Translations under genes and position numbers: made by a program
In this document: positions 21,339 to 30,174 of the stretch, piece after piece
Layout of the letters: each line of letters begins with the position of its first letter
Numbering within the stretch: position 1 is the stretch's first letter
The notes under the pieces: model-generated
What the model saw: only the letters and a program-made list of their open reading frames with translations
Told to the model about the DNA's origin: nothing
Database searches by the model: none
Assembly: GCA_038253555.1 (NCBI GenBank)
Contig: JBBSGZ010000007.1
Location: 1-56,715, forward strand
DNA from: JALYUA01 sp038253555
GTDB lineage: Bacteria; Acidobacteriota; Thermoanaerobaculia; UBA5066; Gp7-AA6
Direction: 5' to 3'
Length of the DNA: 56,715 nt

Positions 21339-22267
21339 AGGACGGCGCCGCCGGGGTGGAGACGCTCGGGCACCGTCTGACCGGCGTCGACGCGGAGATT
21401 CTGCGCGAGGCGCTCCCGTACATCCGGCGTTTCAAGGGCAAGACGTTCGTCGTGAAGATCTCCGGCAAAGTCACGGAGAAGCTCGACAATCTGTCCTCCC
21501 TCGCCGAGGAGATCGCGCTCCTGCACCAGGTGGGAATCCGGGTCACCGTCGTGCACGGCGGGGGAGCGCAGGCGACTCAGCTGTCGGAGCGCCTGGGCCT
21601 GGAAACAAAGCTCGTGAACGGCCGCCGCGTGACGGACGACGAAACGCTCGAGGTCGTGAAGATGGTATTCGCCGGAAAGATCTCGGTCGAGATCCTGTCG
21701 GCCCTCCGCGCGTTCGGCGTGCAGGCGGTCGGCGTCTCGGGAATCGACGGCAACGTGGTGCTCGCGCACAAGCGCGCCCGGAAGAGCCTCATGAACAAGG
21801 ACACGGGCAAGCGCGAGCTGGTCGACTTCGGAAACGTCGGGGACGTCGTGGAGGTGGACCCTCGGCTCCTGACGACGCTCCTCGACGCCGGCTATCTCCC
21901 GATCGTCTCGCCGCTGGCGGCGGACGAAGGGGGAAAGGTCTACAACGTCAACGCCGACGCGATCGCCTCCGCTCTGGCCGTCGCTCTCGGGGCGGAGAAG
22001 CTCATCCTGCTCTCCGACGTGCCGGGCGTTCTGTCGAACCCGGCGGATCCCGCCAGCCGCATCTCGAGGCTGTCCGCCTCCGACGCGCGGAAGCTCGCGA
22101 AGAGCCCGGCGGTGTCCGGCGGAATGGTGGCGAAGCTCGAGGAGATCTCGCGGGTCGTGGAAGCGGGCGTGTCCGCCGTCCACATCGTGAACGGGAACCA
22201 GAGAAATGCCCTCCTGTCCGAGGTGTTCGGGGATACCGGAAGCGGCACGATGGTGATCGGCGCGTGA
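21335..22267 (+). CDS. argB: N-acylglutamate kinase
   Basis: 310 residues from GTG 21335. An amino acid kinase fold protein that phosphorylates N-acylglutamate. The N-terminal 30 residues precede the fold (FVVKISGKVTEKLDN). HGGGAQATQLSERLGL, VNGRRVTDDETLEVVKMVFA, NVNADAIASALAVALGAEKL and ILLSDVPGVL follow, then VSGGMVAKLEEISRVVEAG and HIVNGNQRNALL. The usual KYGGNAM loop is replaced by KISGKV, consistent with a divergent branch. The start overlaps the argF' stop in GTGA; GTG 21356 is an alternative. In many bacteria this kinase is the step inhibited by arginine. Confidence 0.93.
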   Translation: MKDGAAGVETLGHRLTGVDAEILREALPYIRRFKGKTFVVKISGKVTEKLDNLSSLAEEIALLHQVGIRVTVVHGGGAQATQLSERLGLETKLVNGRRVTDDETLEVVKMVFAGKISVEILSALRAFGVQAVGVSGIDGNVVLAHKRARKSLMNKDTGKRELVDFGNVGDVVEVDPRLLTTLLDAGYLPIVSPLAADEGGKVYNVNADAIASALAVALGAEKLILLSDVPGVLSNPADPASRISRLSASDARKLAKSPAVSGGMVAKLEEISRVVEAGVSAVHIVNGNQRNALLSEVFGDTGSGTMVIGA

Positions 22268-22274
22268 GAGCCGG

Positions 22275-23333
22275 ATGAGAGCCGCCGGCGTCACGACGGT
22301 CCTCGACCGGCTGATGGAGTTCGTCTCGATCCAGAGCGTCTCCGGAAACGAGGGACCGCTCGCCGACCGCATCGCCGGAATCTGCGCCGATTTCGGGGTC
22401 CGGGCGGAGCGCGAAGGGAGAAACGTCGTCGCGCGGCGCGGGACGGGGAGTCCCTGCGTGCTGCTGAACTCGCACCTCGACACGGTCCCGGCGGTCGACG
22501 GCTGGACGGCGGATCCGTGGACGCCGCGGATCGAAGGCGACCGGCTCGTCGGGCTCGGAGCGAGCGACGCGAAGGCCTCCGTCGCGGCGCTGCTCGAGGC
22601 GTTTCTGACGGCGCCGCTGCCGGAAAATGACGGAGGAAGCCTCCTCTTCGCCGCGACGTGCGACGAGGAGACCGGCGGCCAGGGCCTCGAGACGCTCGTG
22701 CCGGGCCTCGCCTTCGACGCGGCGATCGTCGGAGAGCCGAACGGGTTTACGCCGGCCATCGCGCAGAAGGGTCTCGTCAAGGTCAGGCTCCTTTCGCGCG
22801 GACGCGCGGGGCACGCCGCGCGCCCTCACCTGGCGGAGAACGCGATCGTGCGCGCCGCGGAGGACGTCCGGGCGATCGCCGCGCTGCGTTTTGAGGAAGA
22901 AGATCCCTATCTGGGGAAGCCCACCGCCACGGCGACCGTCATCCGGGGCGGGCTGAGATCCAACATCGTGCCGGACCTCTGCGAAGTGACGGTCGACGCC
23001 CGGACGATCGGCGCCTTCGACAACGACGCGATGTTGGCGGCGATCCGGGCAGCGGTCTCGTCGGATGTCGAGATCCTGTCCGTCCGTCTGAAGCCGGTCG
23101 CGGGGGACCCGTCCTGGAAGATCGCGCGGGCCGCGTCTGCCGCCGCCGGAGGGTCCGCGATCTCCGGGTTCCCGAGCGTCAGCGACCTCGCGCACCTGGC
23201 AGGGAGGCCCGCCGTCGTCTTCGGGCCGGGCGAGCCGGCCCACTCGCACGCGCCGGACGAATCGATCGCCATCGCGGCGGTGGTGGAGGCGCCGGACGTC
23301 TACCGCCGCGCGATCGCCGCGTACTTCGCGTGA
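22275..23333 (+). CDS. argE: M20 family N-acylcitrulline/N-acylornithine deacylase (ArgE/DapE-like)
   Basis: 352 residues, dinuclear zinc M20 peptidase fold. Metal ligands are visible in LNSHLDTVPAVDGW (HxD), GASDAKASVAAL (bridging Asp), CDEETGGQGLE (Glu pair), IVGEPNG and SHAPDE (last His). The dimerisation domain starts near RGRAGHAARPHL. In pathways with acylornithine carbamoyltransferase this enzyme removes the acyl group from acylcitrulline rather than from acylornithine. The DapE relationship is compatible with a succinyl substrate. ATG at 22275 lies 7 bases after argB, the only non-overlapping junction in the operon. Confidence 0.9.
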   Translation: MRAAGVTTVLDRLMEFVSIQSVSGNEGPLADRIAGICADFGVRAEREGRNVVARRGTGSPCVLLNSHLDTVPAVDGWTADPWTPRIEGDRLVGLGASDAKASVAALLEAFLTAPLPENDGGSLLFAATCDEETGGQGLETLVPGLAFDAAIVGEPNGFTPAIAQKGLVKVRLLSRGRAGHAARPHLAENAIVRAAEDVRAIAALRFEEEDPYLGKPTATATVIRGGLRSNIVPDLCEVTVDARTIGAFDNDAMLAAIRAAVSSDVEILSVRLKPVAGDPSWKIARAASAAAGGSAISGFPSVSDLAHLAGRPAVVFGPGEPAHSHAPDESIAIAAVVEAPDVYRRAIAAYFA

Positions 23334-24745
23334 GGCGCCCCGTCAAAAAGCCAGGGCGTGGCCGCGCGAAGGGCGCTCGGGGGACGGCGCTGTGGGGCGC
23401 CGGATTCACGTCTGCTCCCGGTGAGGCCTTAGCGCGCCTCTCGATCTCCCATCCCTTCGACCGGCGTCTCGCGGAGCATGACGTGCGCGGCTCTCTCGCC
23501 CATGCGCGCGGGCTGGCGCGCTCGGGCCTTCTCACGAAAACGGCGATCGCGCGCATCGTATCGGCTCTCCGGAAGATCGGCGCGGAGCTCGAAGGGGGGA
23601 CCTTCCGTTTCTCGGACGCGGACGAGGACATTCATTTGAACGTCGAGCGGCGCTTAATCGAGCTCGCCGGAGACGCGGGCCGGCGCATCCACGCAGGGAG
23701 ATCGCGCAACGATCAGGTCGCGCTCGACCTCCGCCTGTGGACCATCGCCGCGATCGACCGCGCCTCCGAAGGCGCGCGGCGGCTCGCCTCGGCGCTGCTC
23801 GATCGCGCGGAGGAGTTCCTGGAGGGGAACGTCGTCGTCGCGGCCCGCACGCACCTGCGCAGCGCGCAGCCCGTGCTGCTCGCGCACGTGTTCCACGCGT
23901 GGGTGGAGATGCTGCTGCGGGACCGGGCACGGCTGGCGGATGCGCGGCGCCGGGCGGCCGTGTCGCCGCTCGGGTCCGGGGCGTGCGCGGGCTCGACGCT
24001 CCCCCTCGACCGGGCGGGCGTCGCGCGGGAGCTCGGACTTCCCGCTCTCTCGGCGAACAGCCTGGACGCCGTCTCGGACCGCGATTTCGCCGCCGAGTTC
24101 GAGTTCGCAGCGGCCCTCGCCATGGCGCATCTCTCCCGCATGGCCGAGGACCTGATTCTCTGGACCGGCGAGGAATATCGCCTCTTCCTTCTCTCCGACG
24201 CGACCTCGACCGGCTCGTCGATGATGCCGCAGAAGAAGAACCCCGACTCGCTCGAGCTCACGCGCGGGAAGGCCGGGCGCGTGATCGGGAACCTGATGAC
24301 GACGCTGGCGGTGATCAAAGGGCTCCCGCTGTCGTACGACCGCGACCTCCAGGAGACGCAACAGCCGTTGTTCGAGACGGCGGACGCGATCGACGCTTCG
24401 CTGGCAGCCGTCACGGAGGTCGTCCTGGGACTCGCGCTGCGTCCCGAGGGGGATCGCCTCTCAATCGAGCCGTCGATACTGGCGACCGACGTGGCGGAAG
24501 AGCTCGTCCGCCGGGGCGTCCCCTTTCGCACCGCGCACGAGCGGGTCGCACGCTGGACCGCGATGGCCGCCGAAGGCCGACGCGACATCCGCGAGGTGGT
24601 CTGGACGGAAGCCCCGGAGCTGCGCTTTTTCGCGGAGTCCCTTTCGCCGGAATCTTCTGTCCGGCGCCGCGACGGAGTCGGGGGCACCTCCCCCCGACGA
24701 GTCCGGTCCGCCCTGCAGAGGGCCCGGCGCCAGCTCAAAGGGTGA
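23330..24745 (+). CDS. argH: argininosuccinate lyase
   Basis: 471 residues, the last enzyme of arginine synthesis; it splits argininosuccinate into arginine and fumarate. Motifs: DEDIHLNVERRLIELAG, HAGRSRNDQVALDLRLW, ARTHLRSAQPVLLAHVFHAW, PLGSGACAGSTLPLDR and the fumarase/aspartase signature GSSMMPQKKNPDSLELTRGK. The N-terminus begins with a basic stretch before LWGAGFTSAPGEAL. GTG at 23330 overlaps argE in GTGA. It closes an eight-gene operon in which every catalytic step from acylglutamate onward is present. Confidence 0.95.
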   Translation: MRRPVKKPGRGRAKGARGTALWGAGFTSAPGEALARLSISHPFDRRLAEHDVRGSLAHARGLARSGLLTKTAIARIVSALRKIGAELEGGTFRFSDADEDIHLNVERRLIELAGDAGRRIHAGRSRNDQVALDLRLWTIAAIDRASEGARRLASALLDRAEEFLEGNVVVAARTHLRSAQPVLLAHVFHAWVEMLLRDRARLADARRRAAVSPLGSGACAGSTLPLDRAGVARELGLPALSANSLDAVSDRDFAAEFEFAAALAMAHLSRMAEDLILWTGEEYRLFLLSDATSTGSSMMPQKKNPDSLELTRGKAGRVIGNLMTTLAVIKGLPLSYDRDLQETQQPLFETADAIDASLAAVTEVVLGLALRPEGDRLSIEPSILATDVAEELVRRGVPFRTAHERVARWTAMAAEGRRDIREVVWTEAPELRFFAESLSPESSVRRRDGVGGTSPRRVRSALQRARRQLKG

Positions 24746-25084
24746 GCACAGGAGACCGGTTCAGATCCGACTGAGGTGACGCGGCGCCGGCGGATCAAAA
24801 GGCCTTTCCGAGGTGCATCCTCAGGCGGGCGGGGTTTAGCTCGCCGGGCGATGTGTCTTCGGGGGGAGCCCCAGTTCTTGCGCGGGCGCGTCGCGCGCGG
24901 AGAGAGGCTCGAGCGGTTTCGATCTTTCGTGACCAACGCGTGTTCTCCGTGTTTCTTCGGGAGGAGACGTTTTGCGGCCTGAGCCGGCCCCGCCGGGCCC
25001 TTCTTGATTTGCTTTAAAAAGAAAAGTACTTTATAACTCTTCACGTACATCCTGAAAGTCGACGCGCCATGGGAGGTTGCCCAA
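24746..25084. other. intergenic region with probable operon terminator and promoter
   Basis: A GC hairpin (GGCCC-CGCC-GGGCC, about 24986-24999) followed by CTTCTTGATTTGCTTT may terminate the arginine operon. After it the sequence becomes AT-rich (TTTAAAAAGAAAAG, then TTTATAAC at about 25031-25038), a likely promoter for the small membrane gene. A 68-codon Arg-rich frame at 24776 has no support. Confidence 0.5.
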
Positions 25085-25375
25085 ATGAAATTTGCGATGA
25101 TGAAAAGGCCGACCGCGTTTTTTCCTCTGGCCATGTCAGCCGCCGCCCTGGGCACGGTGCTGGTTCACGTCGCCGTGCTCGGCACTGCCCGCCAGGCCGA
25201 CGAGGGGACCGCGGCCCATATCTGGCAGATTCTGATGGCGGCACAGATGCCTATCGTGGCTTTCCATGCCATCAGGTGGCTTCCGCAAATTCCAAAACAG
25301 GCTCTGCTGGTGCTGGCGTTGCAAGCTGGCGCCGCGCTCGCGGCGGTGGCGCCCGTTTTCTTCCTCAATTTGTAG
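25085..25375 (+). CDS. small membrane protein
   Basis: 96 residues. GGGAGG precedes the ATG by about 6 bases, and AT-rich promoter sequence lies upstream. Three hydrophobic stretches can be seen: FFPLAMSAAALGTVLVHVAV, IWQILMAAQMPIVAFHAI, and ALLVLALQAGAALAAVAPVF at the C-terminus. There is no known domain. The tidy helix pattern and ribosome binding site make it a believable gene of unknown function. Confidence 0.7.
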   Translation: MKFAMMKRPTAFFPLAMSAAALGTVLVHVAVLGTARQADEGTAAHIWQILMAAQMPIVAFHAIRWLPQIPKQALLVLALQAGAALAAVAPVFFLNL

Positions 25376-25557
25376 GCCGGAGCTCGCCTGCGGCCCGCAC
25401 AGGCGGGGCCACCTCGGAATGGAGTGGTGGAAGGCGGCTCCAGAAGGCGGATTCGCGGCGGATCCTTGCTCCGTGATCCTGTGTCGGGCGGCGGTCCGCT
25501 CGGGAAATACGCCGGAGGTCGCGTGGATCGTTGTATAAAAATCTCGAAGGAGTCCCC

Positions 25558-25832
25558 ATGTGCAGAAACATAAAAACACTGTTCAACTTCGAGCCCCCGG
25601 CGACCGACGACGAGATACGCAATGCGTCTCTCCAGTTCGTCCGCAAGCTGAGCGGTTTCAACAAACCCTCCAGAGCCAATCAGCTCGCCTTCGATCGGGC
25701 CATCGAAGAGATTGCCGCCTCGGCGGGCGTCCTCGTTCGGTCCTTGATCACGAGCGCCGATCCACGCGACCGTGAGGTGGAACCCTGCGGGCGCGCGAGA
25801 AGTCAGCGGCCCGGTTCGGCGCGCGGGAGTGA
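25558..25832 (+). pseudogene. DUF2277 protein, C-terminus frameshifted
   Basis: The start MCRNIKTLFNFEPPATDDE, FVRKLSGFNKPSRANQLAFD and LVRSLITSADPRDREVE are the hallmarks of the small DUF2277 family, whose function is unknown. AAGGAG lies 6 bases before ATG 25558. After DREVE the expected ending RAREKSAARFGARE with TGA (25830-25832) is present but in another frame, one base out at about 25785. Read in the first frame the protein runs on into the next gene and ends at 26265, an artificial fusion. Either the gene has a small C-terminal lesion or a base was lost in sequencing. Confidence 0.8.
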
Positions 25833-25881
25833 GCCTCGGCCGGTGGATGGGGTCGTCGCGCTTCGGGCGGGCTCTACGTCC

Positions 25882-26265
25882 ATGACGGAGAGAGAGAGGG
25901 GCGCGTTGCGCGCCCGACGCTTCCGAATTCTCGTCAGGGCGATTCTCGGGGTCGGTCTTGCCATCGCGGCCGCGATCTACATTGCGGCCGGAGCCGGTCC
26001 GTCTACCCGGGCCGGAAACGATCCGAACGACTCCAGGCAGTACTTGAGGCAGATGCAGATGTATGGCGGCAAGTCGAATGTCGTCGCGACCGAGATTCGG
26101 GAGTGGTTGGGAACCCTCTGGCACGGGAAAAGGCTCGCCGGAACGGTCGCCTTCGCGACCGTGCTGTTCGCGGCCTCCGTCTGGTTTTTCACCGTCCCGG
26201 TGAAGCCCGGGCCGGGTCGCGCGGCAGCACCGGGGGACGACGGGTCAGACGGCACCCTCGTCTAG
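25882..26265 (+). CDS. two-helix membrane protein of unknown function
   Basis: 127 residues from ATG 25882 (MTERERGALRARRF). Two membrane helices: ILVRAILGVGLAIAAAIYIA near the N-terminus and LAGTVAFATVLFAASVWFF near the C-terminus. Between them lies a hydrophilic loop of about 55 residues (DPNDSRQYLRQMQMYGGKSN, then EIREWLGTLWHGK). The loop reads as conserved rather than random. Its TAG stop lies within the CTAG that borders the MITE-like element. No function is known. Confidence 0.65.
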   Translation: MTERERGALRARRFRILVRAILGVGLAIAAAIYIAAGAGPSTRAGNDPNDSRQYLRQMQMYGGKSNVVATEIREWLGTLWHGKRLAGTVAFATVLFAASVWFFTVPVKPGPGRAAAPGDDGSDGTLV

Positions 26266-26517
26266 CAGGCTGCTGAAAAAGGGTGTGAGGCAGCGTTGCG
26301 AGCGCCGCGCAGCCGGATGCAAGGAGCCGCGACGAAGGCGATGCCGCTGCATCGGGGAGGAGCGGCGACGCCGCAGACGGCCCCGCGCCGCCGCAACCTG
26401 GCCTTTTGCCCCCTCATCCTCACAATGAAAAGGTTAGCTTCAACTCAACTCCACCTTCATCGCAATCTGCAAAAGGCCAGACACGATGCCGGCATCCATT
26501 TTCCAGCAGCCTGCTAG
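26262..26517. mobile_element. 256-bp MITE-like element with terminal inverted repeats and CTAG borders
   Basis: The left end CTAGCAGGCTGCTGAAAAA (26262-26280) and the right end TTTTCCAGCAGCCTGCTAG (26499-26517) are inverted repeats with one mismatch. Both carry CTAG at the outer edge, a tetranucleotide target used by some IS5-like insertion sequences. There is no transposase frame inside, so it would be mobilised in trans. The same right end occurs at 123-141. The insertion lies exactly at the stop codon of the preceding gene, whose TAG is part of the border. Confidence 0.75.
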
Positions 26518-26677
26518 ACCCCACCGTGTCGTAGCATTTTCACGAGTTGTGCATGGGCCTGCGTTCACGGACCCCCGAGGCGAGAGGCCTTCGTGACCAA
26601 TCCACTTGGGAGACTCGTGAAAGACTCCTCGCGGCCCGTTACGGCAAAAACGAATTCCGAAGCGTCGGGTCGCTTTC
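26518..26677. other. short intergenic stretch
   Basis: About 160 bases after the MITE-like element. No gene, hairpin or promoter stands out. Confidence 0.4.
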
Positions 26678-27103
26678 ATGGCTAGATACTGGTGGCAGTG
26701 CCTCTCCTGCGGAGACAGACCGGCCTGGTTGGCGGTCTGCGGCTCCCGCAGCGTTGCCGCTTTCATCTGGGATGAGCTGGCACCGAGCGGCTGGGACCAG
26801 CGGCTTCTGCGCCGCACGTGCCAGTGTAAGCGCCGCTCGCTCCGCATCACTTACCGCTTTCGGGGGAGTGATCCCGAGAGGCTCAGCGTCAAGCACATTG
26901 TCGGGCTCCCCCCGGATGGCGATTACCTCCCCATGCTCTGGGAAACGTTTCGGCATTCGAGTCCCTCGAACAGCTGGATGGACTTCAAGTACCAGAGGGG
27001 GCGCAGCCCCTGGGGGCTCACGAAGCGGCTCGTTCTGGAGAAGAAGCAACTCGCGCGTCTCCTCAAAGCCTACAAAACCGCCACGACCCGGACGAATCGT
27101 TGA
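26678..27103 (+). CDS. hypothetical protein with Cys knuckle
   Basis: 141 residues, family not recognised. It begins MARYWWQCLSCGDRPAWL with a CxxC pair, and a further CQC occurs near residue 48 (RRTCQCKRRSLRITYRFRG), so a zinc-binding site is possible. The rest has KHIVGLPPDGDYLPMLWETF and a basic C-terminal helix with KKQLARLLKAY. There is no signal peptide or membrane helix. The ordered aromatic and Cys pattern supports a real gene, but nothing in the neighbourhood indicates its role. Confidence 0.6.
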   Translation: MARYWWQCLSCGDRPAWLAVCGSRSVAAFIWDELAPSGWDQRLLRRTCQCKRRSLRITYRFRGSDPERLSVKHIVGLPPDGDYLPMLWETFRHSSPSNSWMDFKYQRGRSPWGLTKRLVLEKKQLARLLKAYKTATTRTNR

Positions 27104-27296
27104 CGGCGATGGCTGCGGCGCGCATCAGGTCCCCGTCGGGCAGCCTTCGCGGGTGATCGCTGCTGCGGAGGTGGCAGGGCACGAGGGCGCCCGCGCCGGC
27201 GTTGCGCTCGGTACACCGCGGCCGGGAGAACCGGGAAGCAGGGGATACTTCGCGCAAATGAATGCGATCCGCTTCGCCAGAAGGACGGGTTGACGC

Positions 27297-27635
27297 GTGT
27301 TCTGCCCCCGCTGCGGTGACGAGTTCCGACCCGGGTTCTCGGTCTGCCCGGATTGCCAACTCTCGCTGGTGTCCGAGCCCCCGCTGCGTGACAGCGCGCC
27401 GTTGGAAGACGACGAGGACCTTGTCACGCTCGCCACGTTCTCGACTCTGTTCGAGGCGTCCGTGGCCCGGGGAGCGCTGGAGGACGCGGGAATCCCCGCG
27501 TTGGTCCCCGGAGAGAACGTGGGAGCGTTCTCCCGGTCCAACGTGGCGCCGCCGATGGCGTGGGCAGAGATCAAGGTCAGGCCCGCCGATGGCGAACGCG
27601 CGATGAAGCTGCTCAAGCAGGCGGGTCATCGATGA
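27297..27635 (+). CDS. zinc-ribbon protein with DUF2007 domain
   Basis: 112 residues from GTG 27297. The N-terminal zinc ribbon is MFCPRCGDEFRPGFSVCPDC (two CxxC). The C-terminal part (DLVTLATFSTLFEASVARGA, LEDAGIPALVPGENVG, AEIKVRPADGERAMKLL) is a DUF2007 alpha/beta domain, a small ACT-like fold with suggested but unproven signalling roles. Length and order match the common zinc-ribbon/DUF2007 architecture. Its stop overlaps the next start (ATGA), so it is probably co-transcribed with the DUF1905 gene. Confidence 0.8.
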   Translation: MFCPRCGDEFRPGFSVCPDCQLSLVSEPPLRDSAPLEDDEDLVTLATFSTLFEASVARGALEDAGIPALVPGENVGAFSRSNVAPPMAWAEIKVRPADGERAMKLLKQAGHR

Positions 27636-28039
27636 CGAGGACCCCGGGGAAACCGGATGCCGCCTCCGCGTCTCCTCGTTCTCTCGCAACGCGCAGCCGG
27701 CGCGAGCGCGTGAAGAAAATGGAGCGCTTCGGGGGGACGGTGTTCGCAGGACACAAGGACGCCGCGTGCGAGGTGCCCTTTGATCCGGCGGTCCGCTGGG
27801 GAATCCCGGCCGGGCCGCTCAGGAAGGGGCGTCGCGGCCACCGGGTCCGGGGGCGGATCCAGGGCGTTTCCTTCGAAAGCGCCGTCGTTCCCCGGGCGGG
27901 GCGATTCTGGCTGCTTATCCCCGAGGAAATTTTGAAGTCGGCGGCCCTCGCGATCGGCGAGTCCGTCGCCGTGGGCCTCGAGCGCCCGAGCGGCCCCCCG
28001 ATCGGGCGGCCGGCGCGGCGAAAGCGGCGGAGGAATTGA
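27632..28039 (+). CDS. DUF1905 domain protein
   Basis: 135 residues from ATG 27632; GTG 27710 or ATG 27719 (MERFGGTVFAGHK) would give the bare domain. The core ACEVPFDPAVRWGIPAGPL, HRVRGRIQGVSFESAVVPRA, FWLLIPEEILKSAALAIGES and VAVGLER is a DUF1905 double-psi-like barrel; its role is unknown. The tail is Arg-rich. It overlaps the zinc-ribbon gene in ATGA and ends 68 bases before the M13 peptidase. Confidence 0.75.
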   Translation: MTRTPGKPDAASASPRSLATRSRRERVKKMERFGGTVFAGHKDAACEVPFDPAVRWGIPAGPLRKGRRGHRVRGRIQGVSFESAVVPRAGRFWLLIPEEILKSAALAIGESVAVGLERPSGPPIGRPARRKRRRN

Positions 28040-28107
28040 CGTTCGACACGCGTGTCGGCCAGGCCTGGCCTCCGGCTGAACAGAAACCAGAGATCCGCGA
28101 GGACGCC

Positions 28108-30174
28108 ATGTCCGGAAAAATTTTCATGCTCGCCGTCGCCGCCACGTTCCTGCTCGCGACCCCGCCGAATCGCGCCAGCGGCGACGGGCCCCCCGCCGCA
28201 ACGCGGGACCTGGACGTCGCCGGAATGGACAGGACCGTCCACGCAGGAGACGACTTCTACGCCTTCGCCAACGGCGGGTGGATGAAGGCGACGCCGATCC
28301 CCGCGGACCGGTCGAGCTACGGCGTGTTCACGATCCTCGAGGAAGAGGTCAACGAGCGGATCGCGGCGTTGATACGGCAGGCGGGCCGGTCGAAAGCGCC
28401 GGGCGGGTCCGACGCGGCGAAGGTCGGCGCCTTCTACGAAGCCTACATGGATGAGAGGGCGATCGAGGCGAAAGGCCTGACTCCGACCGGAACCGAGATC
28501 GACGAAATCGCCGCGGTGGCGGACAGGAAATCCCTGGCGCGCGCGCTCGGAAGGGGGCTGCGGGCCGACGTGGATGCCCTCAACAACACGAGATTCCACA
28601 CCGATCGGCTGTTCGGGCTCTGGGTGTCCCCGGACTTCGCGAACCCGGAGCGCAACGTCGCCTACCTGCTGCAGGGCGGCCTCGGCATGCCGGACCGCGA
28701 CAATTACAGGAACGCCGGGCCGAAGGACGTCGAATTGCAGGCGGCCTACAGGGCGCACATCGCCGCGGTGCTCAAGCTCGCGCGGATCCCCGATGCCGAC
28801 GCGAAGGCGGCGCGGATCGACGACCTCGAGCATCGGATCGCGGACGCGCACGTCAGCCGCACCGAGTCGGAGGACGTGCTCAAGGCGAACAACCCCTGGC
28901 CGCTGCGGGAATTTGCAGAGCGTGCGCCGGGGCTCGACTGGGGGACTTATTTCGAAGCGGCGGGACTCTCGGCGCAGCCGATGATCATGGTCTGGCAGCC
29001 CTCCGGGATCTCCGGCATCGCCGCTCTCGTCGGCAGCCAGCCGCTCGACGTGTGGAAGAACTACCTGACGTTTCACGCGCTCGATCGCGATTCGCGGCTC
29101 CTGCCGAAAAACTTCGCCGACGAGCGGTTCCGGTTTTACGGCACGATCCTGACCGGGGCCCCGCAACAGCGCGCCCGCTGGAAACTCGCCGTGAGCGCGA
29201 CGAACGGAGCCCTCGGGGACGCCGTCGGCAGAATGTACGTTGATCGTTACTTCCCCCCGGCGGCGAAAGAGGAAGCGCAGTCCATGGTGCGGAACATCGT
29301 GGCGGCGTTCCGGCGCCGCATCGAGAACCTCGCGTGGATGTCGCCCGCGACGCGAGAGAAGGCGAAGTCCAAGCTCGACACTCTGTACGTCGGGATCGGG
29401 TACCCGGAGCATTGGCAGAACTACTCGGGACTGACGGTCGGGAAGGCGGATGCGCTCGGAAACGCGCAGCGCGCGGAGCTCTTCGAGTACCGGCGAAGCC
29501 TCGCAAAGCTCGGCCAGCCAGTCGACAGGTCGGAATGGGCCATGAGGCCGCAGACCGTCAACGCCGTCAACCTCCCACTGCAGAACGCCCTGAACTTTCC
29601 CGCCGCGATCTTGAATCCCCCGTTCTTCGACATCGCGGCGGATCCGGCGCAGAACTACGGCGCCATCGGGACGATCATCGGGCACGAGATCAGCCACAGC
29701 TTCGACGATCAGGGCAGCCAGTTCGACGCGCGCGGCCGTCTTTTCAACTGGTGGACCCCCGAAGATTTCGCCCACTTCGCTTCCGCCGCCGCGCGGCTCG
29801 CGGCGGAGTTCGACGCGTACGAGCCGCTCCCGGGCCTGCTCGTCAACGGCAAGCTGACTCTGTCCGAGAACATTGCCGACGTGGCCGGGATCGCCGCGGC
29901 GTTCGACGGCTACAGGAGCGCCCGAGCCGGCGGGCCATCGGAAATGCGTCAGGGATTCCGGGGAGATCAACGGTTTTTCCTGGCGTTCGGGCAGGCCTGG
30001 CGCGTCAGGGAGCGCCCCGAGGCCCTGAGGGGGCAGCTCATGACCGACGGCCATGCTCCGGGCGAGTTTCGAGCGGACACGGTCCGTAACATCGACGCCT
30101 GGTATCAGGCCTTCGACGTCCAGCCGGACCGGAAGCTGTATCTGGCCCCCGAAACGCGCGTGCGCATCTGGTGA
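28108..30174 (+). CDS. M13 (neprilysin-like) zinc metallopeptidase, secreted
   Basis: 688 residues from ATG 28108, with GAGG upstream. The signal peptide is MSGKIFMLAVAATFLLATPP. The mature part starts MDRTVHAGDDFYAFANGGWM, typical of M13. Further family marks: SKLDTLYVGIGYPEHW, VNAVNLPLQNALNFPAAIL, the zinc motif IIGHEISHSFDDQGSQFD (His about 526 and 530, catalytic Glu between them) and SENIADVAGIAAAFDGY (third ligand Glu). The end is DTVRNIDAWYQAFDVQ. The enzyme cleaves oligopeptides outside the cytoplasmic membrane. Length is normal. A longer start at 28036 would place the signal peptide internally and is less likely. Confidence 0.94.
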   Translation: MSGKIFMLAVAATFLLATPPNRASGDGPPAATRDLDVAGMDRTVHAGDDFYAFANGGWMKATPIPADRSSYGVFTILEEEVNERIAALIRQAGRSKAPGGSDAAKVGAFYEAYMDERAIEAKGLTPTGTEIDEIAAVADRKSLARALGRGLRADVDALNNTRFHTDRLFGLWVSPDFANPERNVAYLLQGGLGMPDRDNYRNAGPKDVELQAAYRAHIAAVLKLARIPDADAKAARIDDLEHRIADAHVSRTESEDVLKANNPWPLREFAERAPGLDWGTYFEAAGLSAQPMIMVWQPSGISGIAALVGSQPLDVWKNYLTFHALDRDSRLLPKNFADERFRFYGTILTGAPQQRARWKLAVSATNGALGDAVGRMYVDRYFPPAAKEEAQSMVRNIVAAFRRRIENLAWMSPATREKAKSKLDTLYVGIGYPEHWQNYSGLTVGKADALGNAQRAELFEYRRSLAKLGQPVDRSEWAMRPQTVNAVNLPLQNALNFPAAILNPPFFDIAADPAQNYGAIGTIIGHEISHSFDDQGSQFDARGRLFNWWTPEDFAHFASAAARLAAEFDAYEPLPGLLVNGKLTLSENIADVAGIAAAFDGYRSARAGGPSEMRQGFRGDQRFFLAFGQAWRVRERPEALRGQLMTDGHAPGEFRADTVRNIDAWYQAFDVQPDRKLYLAPETRVRIW

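Noticed and set aside
24776..24982. 68-codon Arg-rich frame after argH
   Set aside because: No ribosome binding site and low-complexity content; overlaps the likely terminator zone.
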